DNA of 64,000 nt from Orbilia blumenaviensis. Its lineage: Eukaryota > Ascomycota > Orbiliomycetes > Orbiliales > Orbiliaceae. The notes under the pieces were generated by a model that saw nothing but the letters and a program-made list of their open reading frames with translations, had not been told where the DNA came from and made no database searches. Within the stretch, counting starts at the first letter, position 1, and the number at the start of each line of letters is the position of its first letter. A program made the translations under genes and the position numbers. The stretch covers positions 2,108,001-2,172,000 of the forward strand of contig JAVHNS010000001.1 of the NCBI GenBank assembly GCA_036872755.1, written 5' to 3'. Shown here one piece after another: positions 35,025-47,894 of the stretch.

Positions 35025-35645
35025 ATGGCGAATGTTCAGCAACTCTCCGACGAGTATTCGGACCTCCAGAAGAGTATGCCCAACGAGAGCCCCCACTATA
35101 CAATCACATATATCTATATACAGCTAGGTATATACCACATGGTGTGATAGGACCCATGGCTAACAGTTGTTTAGAGCTACAGGATGTCATCGAAGCCCGC
35201 CAGAAGCTAGATGCTCAGCTCTCAGAGAACCAGGCCGTCCAAAAGGTACTCTTGAACTCTTCCACCAGAGCATGCGAAACTTCGATTTTTACCCATCAGC
35301 TCTAACAGTTTGCGCGTATACGTGGTTAGGAATTCAAAACTCTTGATGCAGACGCAAATATATACAAGCTCATCGGGCCTACTCTGATAAAGCAAGATAA
35401 GGACGAGGCGGTCATGAATGTTGATAAGCGGTTAGACTTCATCGAGAAGGAAATGTAAGTTTAAAATCACAGCCAAGAACTTACTTGAGACAGCCCGCGC
35501 AGAGGCTAATCGCATTTATTTTGATAATAGAAAGCGTATAGAAGGGCAGATTTCCGAGTTCTCAGAGGCTAGTGAGAAGAAGAAGACTGAGATAATGCAG
35601 ATTCAGATGCAACAGCAGCAGCAGGCGCAGGCGCAGCAAAAGTAG
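35025..35645 (+). CDS. YKE2: Prefoldin subunit 6 (beta type)
   Basis: Four exons, 35025-35073, 35175-35245, 35330-35454 and 35531-35645, with introns of 101, 84 and 76 nt, give 119 residues. The protein is a coiled coil with the beta-prefoldin core ELxTLD-like segment EFKTLDADANIYKLIGPTLI and KRLDFIEKEIKRIEGQ across intron 3. Prefoldin is a hexamer that hands unfolded actin and tubulin to the CCT chaperonin. The tail is rich in Gln (MQQQQQAQAQQK). Length matches yeast Yke2 and human PFDN6. It is convergent with the RPA34 homologue, 250 bases away. Confidence 0.94.
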
Positions 35646-35895
35646 ACTCCTCCTTCTCCTACTTACCTGTTATGAATATCAAAGCACAGATCTATCCATT
35701 CAAACATCCTTTGATCGCATCAAAAGTTACTCGGCAACCATAGTTGTGTATATATACGATGATACCCCCGGCCAATTTATAAATAGTATACTCTAGATAT
35801 TGTTACATATTGCGGTATGGAAATGTCGTTGTAGGTGGTATAAAATATCATGGGAATCGCCCAGGTGAGCGGCATATTGGTAGGTAGGAAGGCGG

Positions 35896-37256
35896 TTAAG
35901 CTTCGGCTTTCTCCTTTTTGTGCTTCTTCTTCTCTTTCTTGCCTTCCTCGTCTCGTTTACTCTTCTTTTCTTTCTTTCCATCTTCGTCTTTGCTCTTATC
36001 TTTTTTATCTTTCTTGGACTTCTTTTTCTTCTCCGGCTCTAGCTCTTGTTCTTCAGGAATATCATCTTCCACAATCTCTTCTACCACCTTAGATTTCTTC
36101 TTCTTCTCTTTGGGTGTTTCCGAAACATGGCTTTCGCTCTTCTTGGACTTCTTCGGTGTTACAACAACAGGTTCCGCTTCATCCATGACCACATCCTCAT
36201 CTCCGTTCGCTACAAGGTCCTTCTTAGGTAGTACGGCCTCGTTGATGCTATAGTCGGACTCTTCACCGTATCCTGCTGGCATAAATCGCATCCTGAGGCC
36301 CTCCGGTTGTTTTCGGGGTGGTGGGGGCAGTCCTTGTTCTCCAACTTTTGTTCGTCCAGACGGCGGCGCTTCTGTTATCAAGTATTGGGCAGTCGGTGCA
36401 ACCGACGCTGGAAACCGTTAGAGCCCTGTCTCAAATTTAGATTTCAGGATAATCAAATACCTAGCTGGTACCCCTTCTTCCCTGGCCTAGGGACCATGAC
36501 TTTCATGCTTGAACTGACCGAATCCGTCGACCGCCGTATCGTGAACTTGACGTCGCCTGATTCGATCGTCTCGCCCTCCAGCCCGCTGTGAAGCTTCATC
36601 TTCTTGACGTCCGAGAAATTGAACTTGGAAGGCGTTGTAAATAGGAAGACCTGCTTTCCACCTAGTGATGACGATATAGAGCCTGACGAAGTTACATCGA
36701 GGGGAAGAAAGCCGGCGGGTACGTCTTTGTCGAGGGGTAGCTTGAACTGTGTAGACGTCGAGGTTTTCGCTGGTTCTGAGACTTCGCTGTCGCTGTCGCC
36801 CTCCTCGCTCTCCTCTTTGTCTGACTCCTCCTCCGAGGATTCAGACTTGGATTCCCTTTTATGATTCCATCAGTATAGACTCAATATGTCCAGGGGGTAA
36901 TAGCAGCGAACCTACTCTTCACTAGACTCTTCGACAACCTCAACAAGCTTCTGACTTTTCTTCTTATCTTTCGCAGATTTTAGGTCAGAAGCTTTAGCGC
37001 TTTCTTTCCCCTTCTTCGATGAGCTGCTCCCAGCCCCATTGACCTTCTCAGATCCATCTCTATTCCGTTTCTTCGAAGTCTTCTCCGTCGCTTTCTCCGT
37101 CGCTTTCTTGGCCGGTGGCGCATCCGTCATCGGCTCATCGCTGTCAAGATCGGAATCATCTACGTATTCCGAAGATTTTGCCGGTTTAGATTTCGATCGC
37201 CTCGGCGACTTGGTCGTCGGCGTTGTCGCAGACTTTGAGGTTGATTTCGACGACAT
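35896..37256 (-). CDS. RPA34: RNA polymerase I subunit A34.5-like protein
   Basis: Three exons on the minus strand: 37256-36916, 36855-36461 and 36407-35896, with introns of 60 and 53 nt, give 415 residues. A long Ser/Lys/Glu-rich N-terminus precedes a small globular part with FKLPLDKDVPAGFLPL, GKQVFLFTTPSKFNFSDVKKM and VKFTIRRS. A Lys-rich tail (EPEKKKKSKKDKKDK) follows. This order matches the RPA34.5 family, which forms a TFIIF-like dimer with A49 on RNA polymerase I. The tail is typical of A34.5 and acts in nucleolar binding. It shares a 200-bp divergent promoter with GRC3. Confidence 0.82.
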
Positions 37257-37456
37257 TGTGCTTGGGGTGGTTGTTTTTTTAAAGAAGTAGTTTGTAACGA
37301 AGTTCGAATTCGGTTTTGGAGAGTAAACTTTTTTTTTTCAATCTGCATCGCGTGGGATGCATGGCCTCGGCACGAATTTCTTCCACCCCAAATTCAATTG
37401 GCATCCTTCAAACATCCTCTAGCTCTCGGAGACATCACACATTCACAACTACGACA
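37257..37456. promoter_or_regulatory. 200-bp divergent promoter of RPA34 and GRC3
   Basis: Start codons of the two divergent genes are exactly 200 bases apart. The segment contains T- and A-rich stretches (37273-37282 and 37327-37339) and a GCATCGC that partly matches the reverse of the PAC element known from yeast ribosome-biogenesis promoters. The match is only partial. Confidence 0.55.
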
Positions 37457-39775
37457 ATGTCGAAAAGAACGAGCGATAGTAAAGTGAAAGGTAGTTACTA
37501 CTTCAATCGACTATTTCTTATCCATCTGCTAAAGTTTATCTCACAGCACCTCTCAGCGCGCTTGCTGCCAGACGTTTGCGACAGCAGCAATTAGAAGCAC
37601 AAGCAGACTCCTCAAATGCGACTTCAAATGACAGTTTACCGGCCATTACACCCAGTATAGAATCTACACCGGTCCTCCATAGCAAAGATGCCGTACCGAA
37701 TACCACCCCTTCAACACCGCTGAAATCACGGAGTCCGTCTGCGATACCTCCCAAGGAAACAAGTGATATCACTGCGGACGCAAACATCGACATACCACGG
37801 TAAAACAAAGCAGCATGTAAATGCGCTGGCACTCCTTATTTCAGAAAGTGTGTGGCTAATACCGACTTAGCCAGCTTTCAAATTTTGTGCAGACGGAGGA
37901 CAATTATGTTTATAATCACCAGACATCGGAAACGACGGTGAAACTGCGCCGTGGTGAGGTATGGATGATATAAGCTTAAACTTTGGTATTAAAAGACTAT
38001 CGATCTAATTATTTGGCCACTAGTCTTTAGTTATCCAAGGCGAATACAAGGTGTCGGTCGTAAGCGGCAGTATATCTATCTGCGGCGCTGTTCTCGAAGC
38101 TTCGAGCTCTCTCAACGTTGTCGCGCCTTCAACTCAGGCACTTCCCGTAATCGAGTGCGCACCAAAGTCGAAAAAGCGAAAAGTCGATAAAGTGACGAAC
38201 AAAGATGGTGGATATGACGCAATATTCAATCTTCAGAGCACACAGAGTGGGTTGAACGACGTCGGCAGAATATGTCCCCGTTTTGACAAAATATGGAAAC
38301 CGCCATTGACCAGCACCACCGTAAGGTCAAAGGCCTCCGAGTCATTCACAACGGTATAATCCGACTCATGGTTTCAAATACATAGTCGAGTCTCTGATAG
38401 TTAAAGATAGATTCTTACAGCGACTCAACCAACACCAATTCTCAACATCCTTCCTTCATGGCAGCCAGCAATCACCGCCCTATCCTCAACAAAACAAGCA
38501 CCTAAAAGTATCTTGATCGTAGGCGGAAAATCCGTCGGAAAGTCGACTTTCAGCCGGTACCTTCTTAACAACCTAATAACAAATTCACAACAATCGGCAG
38601 TAGCCTACCTCGACCTCGACCCCGGTCAACCTAGCTTCACGGCGCCATGCATGCTCTCATTACACAAGATCACATCTCCGATTGTAGCTCCTTCCTTCGG
38701 TACCTTTAGGTCCACAGAGGTAGTACGGCAGCATCATGTGGGCTATGTTTCTCCGCGTGAGGATCCAAAGTACTACCTACGCTGTGCAGCGGATTTGATG
38801 AGGGAGTATAGGAGGTTGGTAGAGCAAGGAGAAAACCTGACGTTAATCGTCAATACCTGCGGCTGGATCAAGGGGATGGGACGAGAGCTGCTACAGGAGT
38901 TGGTTTCAGTTTGTGAGCCAACGGACGCGGTGGGTTTGGGAGAAGTGGATGGTGTTTTTGCAGAGATTTTGCCAGACGGAAAGAAGGTGAAACGACATCT
39001 CTTGGAGGCCGCAGGATCTGGTGCTGTGGTTGGTAATACTGGTGGTAGCCAGCTGTTTACACCGGCTGACTTGAGGACGTTACAAACTATTGCATATTTT
39101 CACCAACAGCCTACGTCTGGTGAAGAGGACGAGTATACGCCTTCATTCGACTTTGAGAAACATCTTACGGCAGTACCACCCTTGATTGCGGCTTATAAAG
39201 GATCCGCGAAGGTTATCCACGGAGTCACAATCCTAGATACGGACATTACACCAGATCTAGTATTCACAGCATTGAATGCTACAGTTGTGGCGGTCAAGCT
39301 AGTTAGGAAGGACGATTCGGAACATCCAGCCACTCAGTATCTTGAGGATGTATATGGTGAAAACAGTGATGTTACACCGTACATACCCGCGAACCAGTTC
39401 GACGGTACGAGCGGCATGTTACCGGCAGAAGGAACGGTGACTGCCGGGTTGGCGGTAGTCAGAGGCGTTGACGAGGCCAACGGGGAGCTCCAGCTTTTGA
39501 TGCCAATGCATGAGGATGAAATTAACGGGTGGCTGGAGAGCGGGTACAGGATCATTCTTTGCAGAGGAAGAGATGAAATGCCAGTTTACTTGATGTGGGA
39601 CTGGAGGGACGGGAGGGCAGGGCAGAAGGGACGGAGAGGGACGGGAAGCTGTGGAGGGGTGGATAAGATGCCATATCTGGATTTTGTGGTTGGCGGTGAA
39701 GTGACAGGCAAGGGAGCGAAAGAGTGGAAGGTGCGGAGAAATATTATGAGGAGGGGGCAGCAAAGACGACAGTGA
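37457..39775 (+). CDS. GRC3: Polynucleotide 5'-hydroxyl kinase Grc3 (NOL9 family)
   Basis: Five exons, 37457-37490, 37547-37799, 37871-37958, 38024-38353 and 38411-39775, give 689 residues. Introns are 56, 71, 65 and 57 nt. Exon 3 restores LSNFVQTEDN and VKLRRGE, and exon 4 gives LVIQGEYKVSVVSG, the N-terminal beta domain of the Clp1/Grc3 family. The kinase domain has Walker A GGKSVGKST (273-281), the lid-side DLDPGQPSF (about 303-311) and the NTCGWIKGMG segment. Grc3 phosphorylates 5'-OH RNA ends made by Las1 during ITS2 processing of pre-rRNA. It is also linked to RNA polymerase I termination. The intron-4 acceptor at 38410 was chosen because the better-looking one at 38420 breaks frame. 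Confidence 0.92.
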
Positions 39776-41791
39776 GGCATTAACACTGGCCAACCAGGCT
39801 GTTGTAGATGTTGGAGGAGGGTGTGGTGTGCGGTTGGAAGCGAATACAAGCGACGTGAAGCGATTACATATCGGGAACCTTGCAGCTGTTACACTAGCAA
39901 TAATTAAAGGAAGTCAAAGAGATGCCGTGGGCGAATTCGAAAAATGGAAGCTGATCAAATGCGGCTTTGGGAATAGACTGGCATGAGAGACATCGCCGGG
40001 ACCGGGTGCGTCGGGTCCATCAAAGAAAAATGCATTTTGGTGATTAGTAAAGCATGGAAGGCGCAGCTAGTTCGAGTGAACTGGTCCCGTGCCTTCCCAA
40101 CATTACAAGAACAACTTTTGCACGAGGCTAAGCAGGGTTGTGGGAATACAAGATCCAAACGTCAACGACTCCGGACTTTCAAGCCTCAAAGGAATGTGTT
40201 GGAGAACGTTGGGCCAGACCTTTCAAGCACATGGAAGTCAGATTTTTTCGATTATCATAATCTTTCCACCCCTCCTTTCTGCCGTTATACGGATTGCTAT
40301 TTCGAGATTTTTTGCTTGCAAAAAACAAAATTGCTGCAGCGTAAATCCAATCGGTACCAGAATATGCACGGCCAAGTTTGTGATGTGGTCTGCATGCAGC
40401 GATTTGAGGCACTTAAGTACAGGCTTGGCTGCTTCTCCACGATATGATATGTAACTGAGTATCAAAATTCGAGGTTTTCTGCTTTAATTACTTTTTATCC
40501 TGATCGATCAGAGTCAAAAGAAATACGATACAGCTCTCTCATAGGCCAATCTTGTCAGCTCGGGGTTCGAGAGGGCTTTGCCTAACTGCCTAGCGGGCCT
40601 TCCAAAACTTGCGTCCCTGCGCTGCGTATCCTATTGGATATTAAAGAGCGGGGATATCTATCGTGCCTTGGATCCAAGAAGCAAGTGATATTCAAACATG
40701 TGATGCCAAACCGTCCTGGCCTTGATCTCTCTCTTTTGGCTTGACTGAATTGTACATAAGGTGCAGGCGAGGGTACAGGCTTCCCCAGTCCATAGACAGT
40801 TGCTTGCAGAGGTGAAGTGGGGACTTGTCTTTTTTGTCTATGCAGGTTTTTACATCCTACATGACATATCTGCGGGCCCCTTCGAATTCGGTTTTCTTCT
40901 CTAGAACGTGAAGAAGCAAATATATAGATGTCAGTCCATCTTGTATGTACATGTATGTAAGTATGTTATTCCGTATCATCTTACCGTCTCCTCAAGGATA
41001 TTCTTTTCCAGTTGTCCCTTAGCTAGCTAGTCCCGGACGAGAGTCCGCATCTTAGGCTCACTAAGCAGACTTCAACCCGCGAGCTAGGGGCTGTGATATC
41101 ACAAAACGAACATCCACACTTCGAGAACCAAATCTCGAAAGACAATGACACAACACAAGCAAGCAAGCCACTCATAAACGAGATTCGAAGATCCTATTAA
41201 CTGTCATGGTTATATTCTGCTCGGCTGCATGCAGGAGTCGTCGATCATGAAATCACGATGCACCGTTTACCGAACGATTCCAGGCCTATAGAACAGCCTG
41301 AGTCTGGGGTCCTTATCTTGATAAACGTACGTACTTGGTCAGCAAGCAGCACAGCTGCGCTAGCTTGGGACCGTTCGTGTTGGATTGGGAACAGTGACAA
41401 CGCAAACTCTTGAATCCATGCACGGAAGACAGCTGAAGCCTTGTATCAAAGCTCTTCTTGATACGATGTATCATCAACTGCACGGATTGACACAAACCCT
41501 GGTGGATTGAATTAGAGTGGCGTGAGACGTCAGTAATATTACAGCTACTTATTACAACGATTATTTTTGGGATTGTCTCTGAAGAAGTGCAGCCAGGGTT
41601 GCTTGTCGACATTCCCGTTGAAACCCCGCCATGCAAATGCAAGCTTAGTCAGAGGTCCCACGATATCAAGTATAGAACCAAAACGACAAAGTTCTGAAAT
41701 TATAGTAAAATTTAGAATTTGTTGAGAAAGGAGAAGTAAAATGCTATACTAACTGCTTGCAAAGTAATGAAAGAGATAGCTGGATATCGAT

Positions 41792-41811
41792 ATATCCGGA
41801 TATCCGGATAT
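41792..41811. repeat. 20-bp perfect palindrome (ATATCCGG-type units)
   Basis: The 20 bases equal their own reverse complement. The tract is built from the self-complementary steps GATATC and CCGG repeated in tandem, and it follows a GATATCGATAT stretch. Confidence 0.9.
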
Positions 41812-43531
41812 GACTTGGGCCCTTCTCATCGCCCGAGATCAGCGAAAGCCGCATCTCCTATTTTAGCTGGGTATGAACCTATTTTCACCCTCAGTCGGAA
41901 TTTTGCCGGGATATATGAGGCTCCGTGGAGCTAGGTACATGAACAATTAGACGGCATCGTCGGCAGCTTACCAGTAATGCCCTGGATTGTTACCATTAGC
42001 TTGCTACAGCTTGACGGCGGAGATGAGCGACCAGCCGATAAAACTAAATGGCGCCATACTTACAACGTCGGTGCGAGGTTGCAGAATAAGTAATTGATCT
42101 TCAACGATAATAATATAAACTACTTATTCATCAGGAAGCCATCAATCCAGGGGGGGTACGCTCGGGCGATATGTCCATTTTGCACAACGAGTCGGAAAAA
42201 CCAAAGAATTATTCTACAATGTATACAAGATGGAGCTTAAGGGTTAATATGTTGTTCAAGGGCTAGATCACAGTCCGAAAGCATTCCAGAGATCATGGGG
42301 CTTATGGATTCCGAGTCTATGTGCATGTCCAATCATTACTCGACTTGTTACTATGGTCGGGAGTACTTGCAGGAATCCAAATACCCTAATAGTTGCTTTT
42401 GGCATTTTGTAAGCAATTGCGATAACGACTAGTTATGACTTGGACTTGAGGTCACTAGATCCTTGCATTTCGAGCGAATAGATCACGGGATACTATTTTG
42501 GGGGTATGTTTCGTTTCTAATTCTATTCTCTCGTTAATGGATTCACTTCTTCTGTCTATTTGTGAGTCTTCAGATTAGACATGACGATATCAACTGCCTA
42601 TGAAACTTATTGTCTGGATGGTTTCACTTCCAAACTTTAGGTTTTTCTTGTGTTGTTGTTGTTACATCTGACATCCTCAACCCAAAAGGGAGCAGCGCCA
42701 ACAAGACCAAGCAGCGCTGGGTCCACCAACACTAGCGCCACAAGACTTATCAAAAAAAAAAGCGGGTCCTTGACCCCTAGTAAACTCTGTTAAGTGCCAT
42801 GTTTTTTGCCTTTGAACTTTCGTGAAAGCAAGACATTTTTCTTAGTTCATATTGGGCACAGATATTCTCGAATGGGTATTGGCCGGAATACTACTAGTTG
42901 TAAGTTATCATTGTAAACTTTGCAGCTTTGGTACTTGGTGGTGATTATATGAATACTTCTGTATTCTATTATATACGAGCCGTCTACATTTAAATTGACT
43001 TTTGTCGACGGACTTCGTCAAGAGCTAGCCATTAGAGTATCTCCTCTTTCGGCTCCGGAATAACTTCTGGGCTTTTGTGACCAGAAAGTCCCCGGTATGT
43101 ACCTGAATGTATCCCCAACGGGAAACTTAACAAGGCCGTTCGAGTTTTCCGGTCGTAAAGCATGGAATTGCGACCTTTTTGTTTTTCTTGTCCTGCAGGT
43201 CTTGTCAAGTAGCCTACCTAGTCGAAGATAAGTTCCCTTTTTAACGCCCTTTTCTTCGCGTTCATAGGAGCCGAGATGGTGGTGTGGGAACCCTACCAAC
43301 AATAGAGAAGAAAAAGATTTTTTTTTTAAAAAAAAGAAGAAAATAAAAGCAGCTAGATTTTGAAACTAAACTGTCAAGTTTTCGCTGAGGGGTGGAGGTT
43401 AAGGGAGGAAACAAGGAAGTGGCTTGGAGAAAACGGCTTTTTGGGGTGGGATGATGGGGTAGGTCTATTGGAACCGCGGGTGCGGGACAGAGATGGTGGG
43501 TTAGGTGGGGTTTCAAGAGTTAACTCTCTCG

Positions 43532-43553
43532 AGTTACTAGTATACTAGTAACT
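43532..43553. repeat. 22-bp perfect palindrome
   Basis: The half-site AGTTACTAGTA is followed immediately by its exact reverse complement, with no spacer. A separate GAGTTAACTC palindrome lies about 12 bases upstream. Confidence 0.92.
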
Positions 43554-43743
43554 TTCCATTCGCAAAAAAATCCCGTGAAGTCTTTTAAGAGGATGCAGAT
43601 GCGGTGGGAGGGAGGTGCGGGTCGGTCGACTCGAGGATGGCTAACGTAGCTAACCTCCTCGACTAGACGGTTTTTAGGTCTGTAGACGGACAGGTACGAG
43701 ATGTATCGATGTTTTGGAAAACGGAACTAAAGAAACAAAAAGG

Positions 43744-43773
43744 GAACCCGACTCGAATCGAACATTCGGGTTC
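43744..43773. repeat. Inverted repeat GAACCCGA / TCGGGTTC
   Basis: Two exact 8-bp arms at 43744-43751 and 43766-43773 flank a 14-base loop. The reverse strand resembles a tRNA T-arm at first sight, but no cloverleaf forms. Confidence 0.7.
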
Positions 43774-43957
43774 TTGTGGATTTTGTTTTCCCTCAACTCC
43801 TCAACGGAATCTTAAATTTTCTTCGTTTCTATTTGTATGTATTAATTCTTTTGGGGGCTTTTTGAAGAGCTCACGGAACCCTGTGATGCATCAATGGAGA
43901 GCTGAGGAGGCGGTCATGAGTAGACGATGACTGGCTCGTTTGTAAGGCGCATTTTGG

Positions 43958-43977
43958 ACGAGCTCGATCGAGCTCGT
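43958..43977. repeat. 20-bp perfect palindrome (GAGCTCGATCGAGCTC core)
   Basis: The half-site ACGAGCTCGA is followed directly by its reverse complement. It could pair as a hairpin or serve as a dimeric binding site. Confidence 0.92.
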
Positions 43978-44467
43978 GCGGGACCGGAGTCGGGATTGAA
44001 AAGTGGAGATGGGGATAGGATTGTAATATGTAGAGTATGACAGGCCTGACCTCTTTTGCGAAGGTTCTAACATCCGAGCGACGGATGCCGAATCAAATGG
44101 ACCCCGGAACTCAAAAGGTTCGAACTCGAATTTCCGAATCTCGAATTTCGAAAAAACTACGTTGAACTAAGGCTAGCGGCATCGAAAATCGAATTCGTCA
44201 AAGCGAAGAAGCTTTTGGGGCTAAGCTAGGATTAAATATAAGGCGGACTCGACTCATCCAACTAACGTCTAATCGAGTCAAGGTTTTAGAGGCAAAAGGG
44301 AAAGCTGCTGTGCAAGGCCCTTGCTTTGCTAACTACCCTCAATTGCAGCTAGTTAGCATTTACTATCGTACTAGGTAGTTAGTTAGCGCTAAGACCGTCG
44401 GGTCGCCGTTTGTATTGTTGACTTTCATTAAGGCTGATGAATTTGAGTCAGTAGCCTTTGCACTTGA

Positions 44468-44494
44468 TTTAAATTAAATTAAATTAAGTTAAAT
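44468..44494. repeat. AAATT pentamer microsatellite
   Basis: Three perfect AAATT units at 44471-44485 are followed by a variant AAGTT unit and a partial copy. Confidence 0.75.
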
Positions 44495-45922
44495 ACAATT
44501 CGGAGTTGTATTCCATCAATAACCGCGAGACAAAGAGAAGGAGCTAGAGCTAATGATCCGGAGCGATCGAGCTAGAAGGTTACCAATCGTTCAGGAATGT
44601 CAAGGCAGTAATCCTTCCGAATGAGCAACAAAGTCGGCCTGTCAAACTCGCCGGATTCGAACATCGTATGTCGGGTTATCACAATGACAGTGCAGTGTAA
44701 TATTACTCGGAAGGTTCCATCATCAGCTCAAGGATGATATTGGCCACTAAAACCACATCCACCTGATCCCATGTGCAACGGGGTACAGGAAAAAAGCAGA
44801 GAGGTTTTTTTGAACCTACCATGATATGTCCTACAAATACCATGGTCAAATGTCAGGTCGAATGCGGTGCTGTGTAAGGTTGGGGTAGGTTATTAATATT
44901 GTGCGAACCGGGAAGTATCATACGATTCCAGGGATAGTCATAGGTACGGGGTTTCCTAAATATCAGAATTCTGAATGCACCACCTTAGCGATATTGGATA
45001 TGTAGGGTTTGTCCGGGCGAGATTCTGAATATCGACCAATGTACAGGCATGATCTCTGAATAGTGCAGACGGCTTGCATGACTTGGATGCTCTGATACTT
45101 ATTATTGTTTCCTTCTGTTTGTTAGAATTCGTACAGGCGTACATGCGCAGATACAAACTAGGCCGACCTTTCGGGAAGCGCCATCGACGGATACGCTGGT
45201 TATCAGGATTTGGTCACGGCATCTTCTCGCCAGCCTTTGCTTTTGCGGATGATCGAGACTCCTAATACCGAGTTTTTATGAAGTCACAGGTTGCGTGAAG
45301 GAGGGTGGAGAGGCATCGAGGTTTCGAGGGGGCGGTTAAGTTAGAATGCAAATCCAAAATGTACCATGTATACTATACTATAGTCTCGATCTTGAAGGGA
45401 GGGTGATCTTCGCGGACATGACAGCCATGTTTGGTTATTCGAGCCTCATTCGTTGATTCGTCTGATGAAAAAGTGCAGCGCAGCATGCGGCGGCCACCGT
45501 TATCTCTTGGAGCTTTATGTGGGCTGCGTAACGTAATCTAATGCAGATACATTCCTTGTTCTGTTGTTCCGAGGAGGTGTACCTGTTATGCTACAATACG
45601 ACCGGGGGGGTCTCACATCAATTATCAATTGCAGAAAGGGTATCTGGATGTAGATGTATCTTTAGAGAGTCAAACTGCAAACGCAATCGATACAATGCAT
45701 CCAGTACACGGGCGGATTCGACAAAAGCCAACGGTCTCGCGATTTAGGACTAGTGCGAAAGGCATCAGCCTCTGTTTTGACTAGGCGTCTTCATTTATCA
45801 GCAGTTGGGTTATAATATAATATTTAGCAACGTCTTTTCTCGTGATAATAGAAAAATGCTTGAACCTTTCGAATCAAATAGAGACGCACGACCCTCGTAT
45901 TATCAATAATTATATAAGTCCT

Positions 45923-45936
45923 CGATCGTACGATCG
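45923..45936. repeat. 14-bp perfect palindrome CGATCGTACGATCG
   Basis: An exact palindrome within the gene desert. One of this size can occur by chance in a window this long, so on its own it is weak. Confidence 0.75.
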
Positions 45937-47407
45937 TAACCTGCGGGTGCACGACCGTTGGCTAAACTGTTCCGGACGGTCGGATCCGTGGATTCTTCGG
46001 CCCCAGCATTCTTTGAAAAACTCGCCTTCGGTCTATTTTTTCTTGTTCTTTCATTCCAGTGTCAGACGAGATTTCACGAGACATCGTGTCGTTGGCGATA
46101 TATCCTTTTCTTATTTTCTTGGGACATTCTTCGGGTATTAGGAAATATTCCAGTAGGCAAAAGAAAAGGATCGGGGTTTCTGCACTGCAAGCAATTTATA
46201 TTAATTATATAGGACTCCACCTGTCATCCAGTATTTTTGACCCTTCTAGAACAGCAGGTGTCGCAAGTTGTCTCTGCATGCAATCTGCAGCTCTTTTTTA
46301 TCCAACGGTTATTCTCAGAAATCGATCAATCCCAATCAAACCCCGTTCAATTCAACCGGGATCTTCTAGTCACGAGCAGACAGGAACCCAGCCTAGGATT
46401 CTTTTCCCTTTTTCTGTTTTTCTGGAGAAGCCGCGCGCGCAGTGAGGATATTGCGGAAGAAACCAGCCAGAAATCTGGAGAATTAAATTACTAAGAAGCA
46501 AAGCGCTATCTATCTATCATCCTCGATCCGCCAGAACCCTCTCTATCTTGAGGGATATCGTGAAACATACGCATACACACATACTTACATACATACACAC
46601 GGTCAACGAGGTCAGCGAGGGACTTTTGCTATCCCGAGTCAGAGGAGCAAGGTAAGCTGCTGCCAATTGGCATTCTGCACCTATGATTTGTTGAAATTGA
46701 CAATTTGCGGGTTGTCATTGGGGCGCGGCGCGGAGTTTTCGTCTTGAATTATGTTGTGCCCCTCACCGTCACGGGTATCCCCATATTTTTCTTCTTCCTC
46801 CCTCTCCTTCGGTTTCCTTTTCTTCCTTTTCTATTTCTAAGAGCCCTGTTCCCGGTTGCAGTAACTATCAGACAAAACTTATCGAAAACGTGCATGTGGG
46901 ACTTCGTCTGATGCGAGCAATCAAGGCGACACTTTCTTGCTTTGGCGAGTGAGGGTTAATTTGACATGTGTCGTCGACGGACCCAACGGAACGTTCATGT
47001 CAGATACGTTTTGTATCTGTCTGGATCACGGATAGATTGAGGATCTTTTCTGGATATCCTGTGTCTATCTGCTACAAGCTAGAATGTTCGAGGGCTTCTT
47101 TCGCCTGCTTTTTTTCCTTTCAAAACCCTCCTTTCTTGCGCCTCGGACCGGCGGGGGGCCACGAGGGAAACTTCAGGGCCCAGACATCATACTATACTAA
47201 TGGCATGTCCCGGAGAGGGGAACGGTGCCTGTGATATCTTCACTCGTATATGCTTGAGTATATATTCCTTTTTTTTTAGAAGGGCAGGGAAAAGGGTATC
47301 TGTTACTGTTAGTGTTCAAACATGTTATTGCTGTCTCTGAATTTTTGAAGGCAGCAGCGCAGTGAGGTTTGAAGCCGAATGAATGTGTCTGTGCTCCCCC
47401 ATTTTCC

Positions 47408-47619
47408 TCTTCTTCTTCTTCTTCTTCTTTTTTATTTTTTGTGCCCTCCTTGCACACCGTTCGCCCGTTTAGGTCCGTTCAGTCCGTCTTGGGTTTCTTC
47501 CTGTGACGGGTATGTCTGTACGAGCGAGTGAGCGCACAAGGAGAGAACGGAAAATAGATGCAAAATCCAGGAAGCTAGAAAAAATAAAAGAAGAAGAAGA
47601 AGAAGAAGAAGAAGAAGAA
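47408..47619. repeat. (TCT)7 and (GAA)10 tracts in inverted orientation
   Basis: A pyrimidine tract of TCT units at 47408-47428 and (GAA)10 at 47590-47619 are complementary and about 160 bases apart, so they could pair. Both lie upstream of LST7. Confidence 0.85.
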
Positions 47620-47894
47620 ATAAGAAAATACTGAATGATGGGGGAGCATGTGTGGTGGTGTGCAGCAGCCAATGGATTGGATCTTTCAGATGCATCCTGG
47701 TATTCTACTAGCTCGAGTAGTTCCAATGCGCGAGCACAGGTACAAGGCGAAGGTATATCCTTCCAATACATCCATACATCCATTTCAGACGTCCGTCGAT
47801 TTGACGGGGTTCCATACGGGGACCCCAACAACGACGCTTTCATGGATAGGGCTAGCCAGCAGACAGGACCGCCAATTCACCCTGCGGGTTGAAA

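Noticed and set aside
41313..41642. Cys-containing 109-residue minus-strand frame, considered as a hydrophobin or small secreted protein
   Set aside because: It lacks a signal peptide, and the cysteine spacing does not fit hydrophobins.
43738..43830. tRNA-like T-arm on the minus strand near 43744-43773
   Set aside because: The inverted repeat is real, but no acceptor stem, D-arm or anticodon arm can be formed around it.
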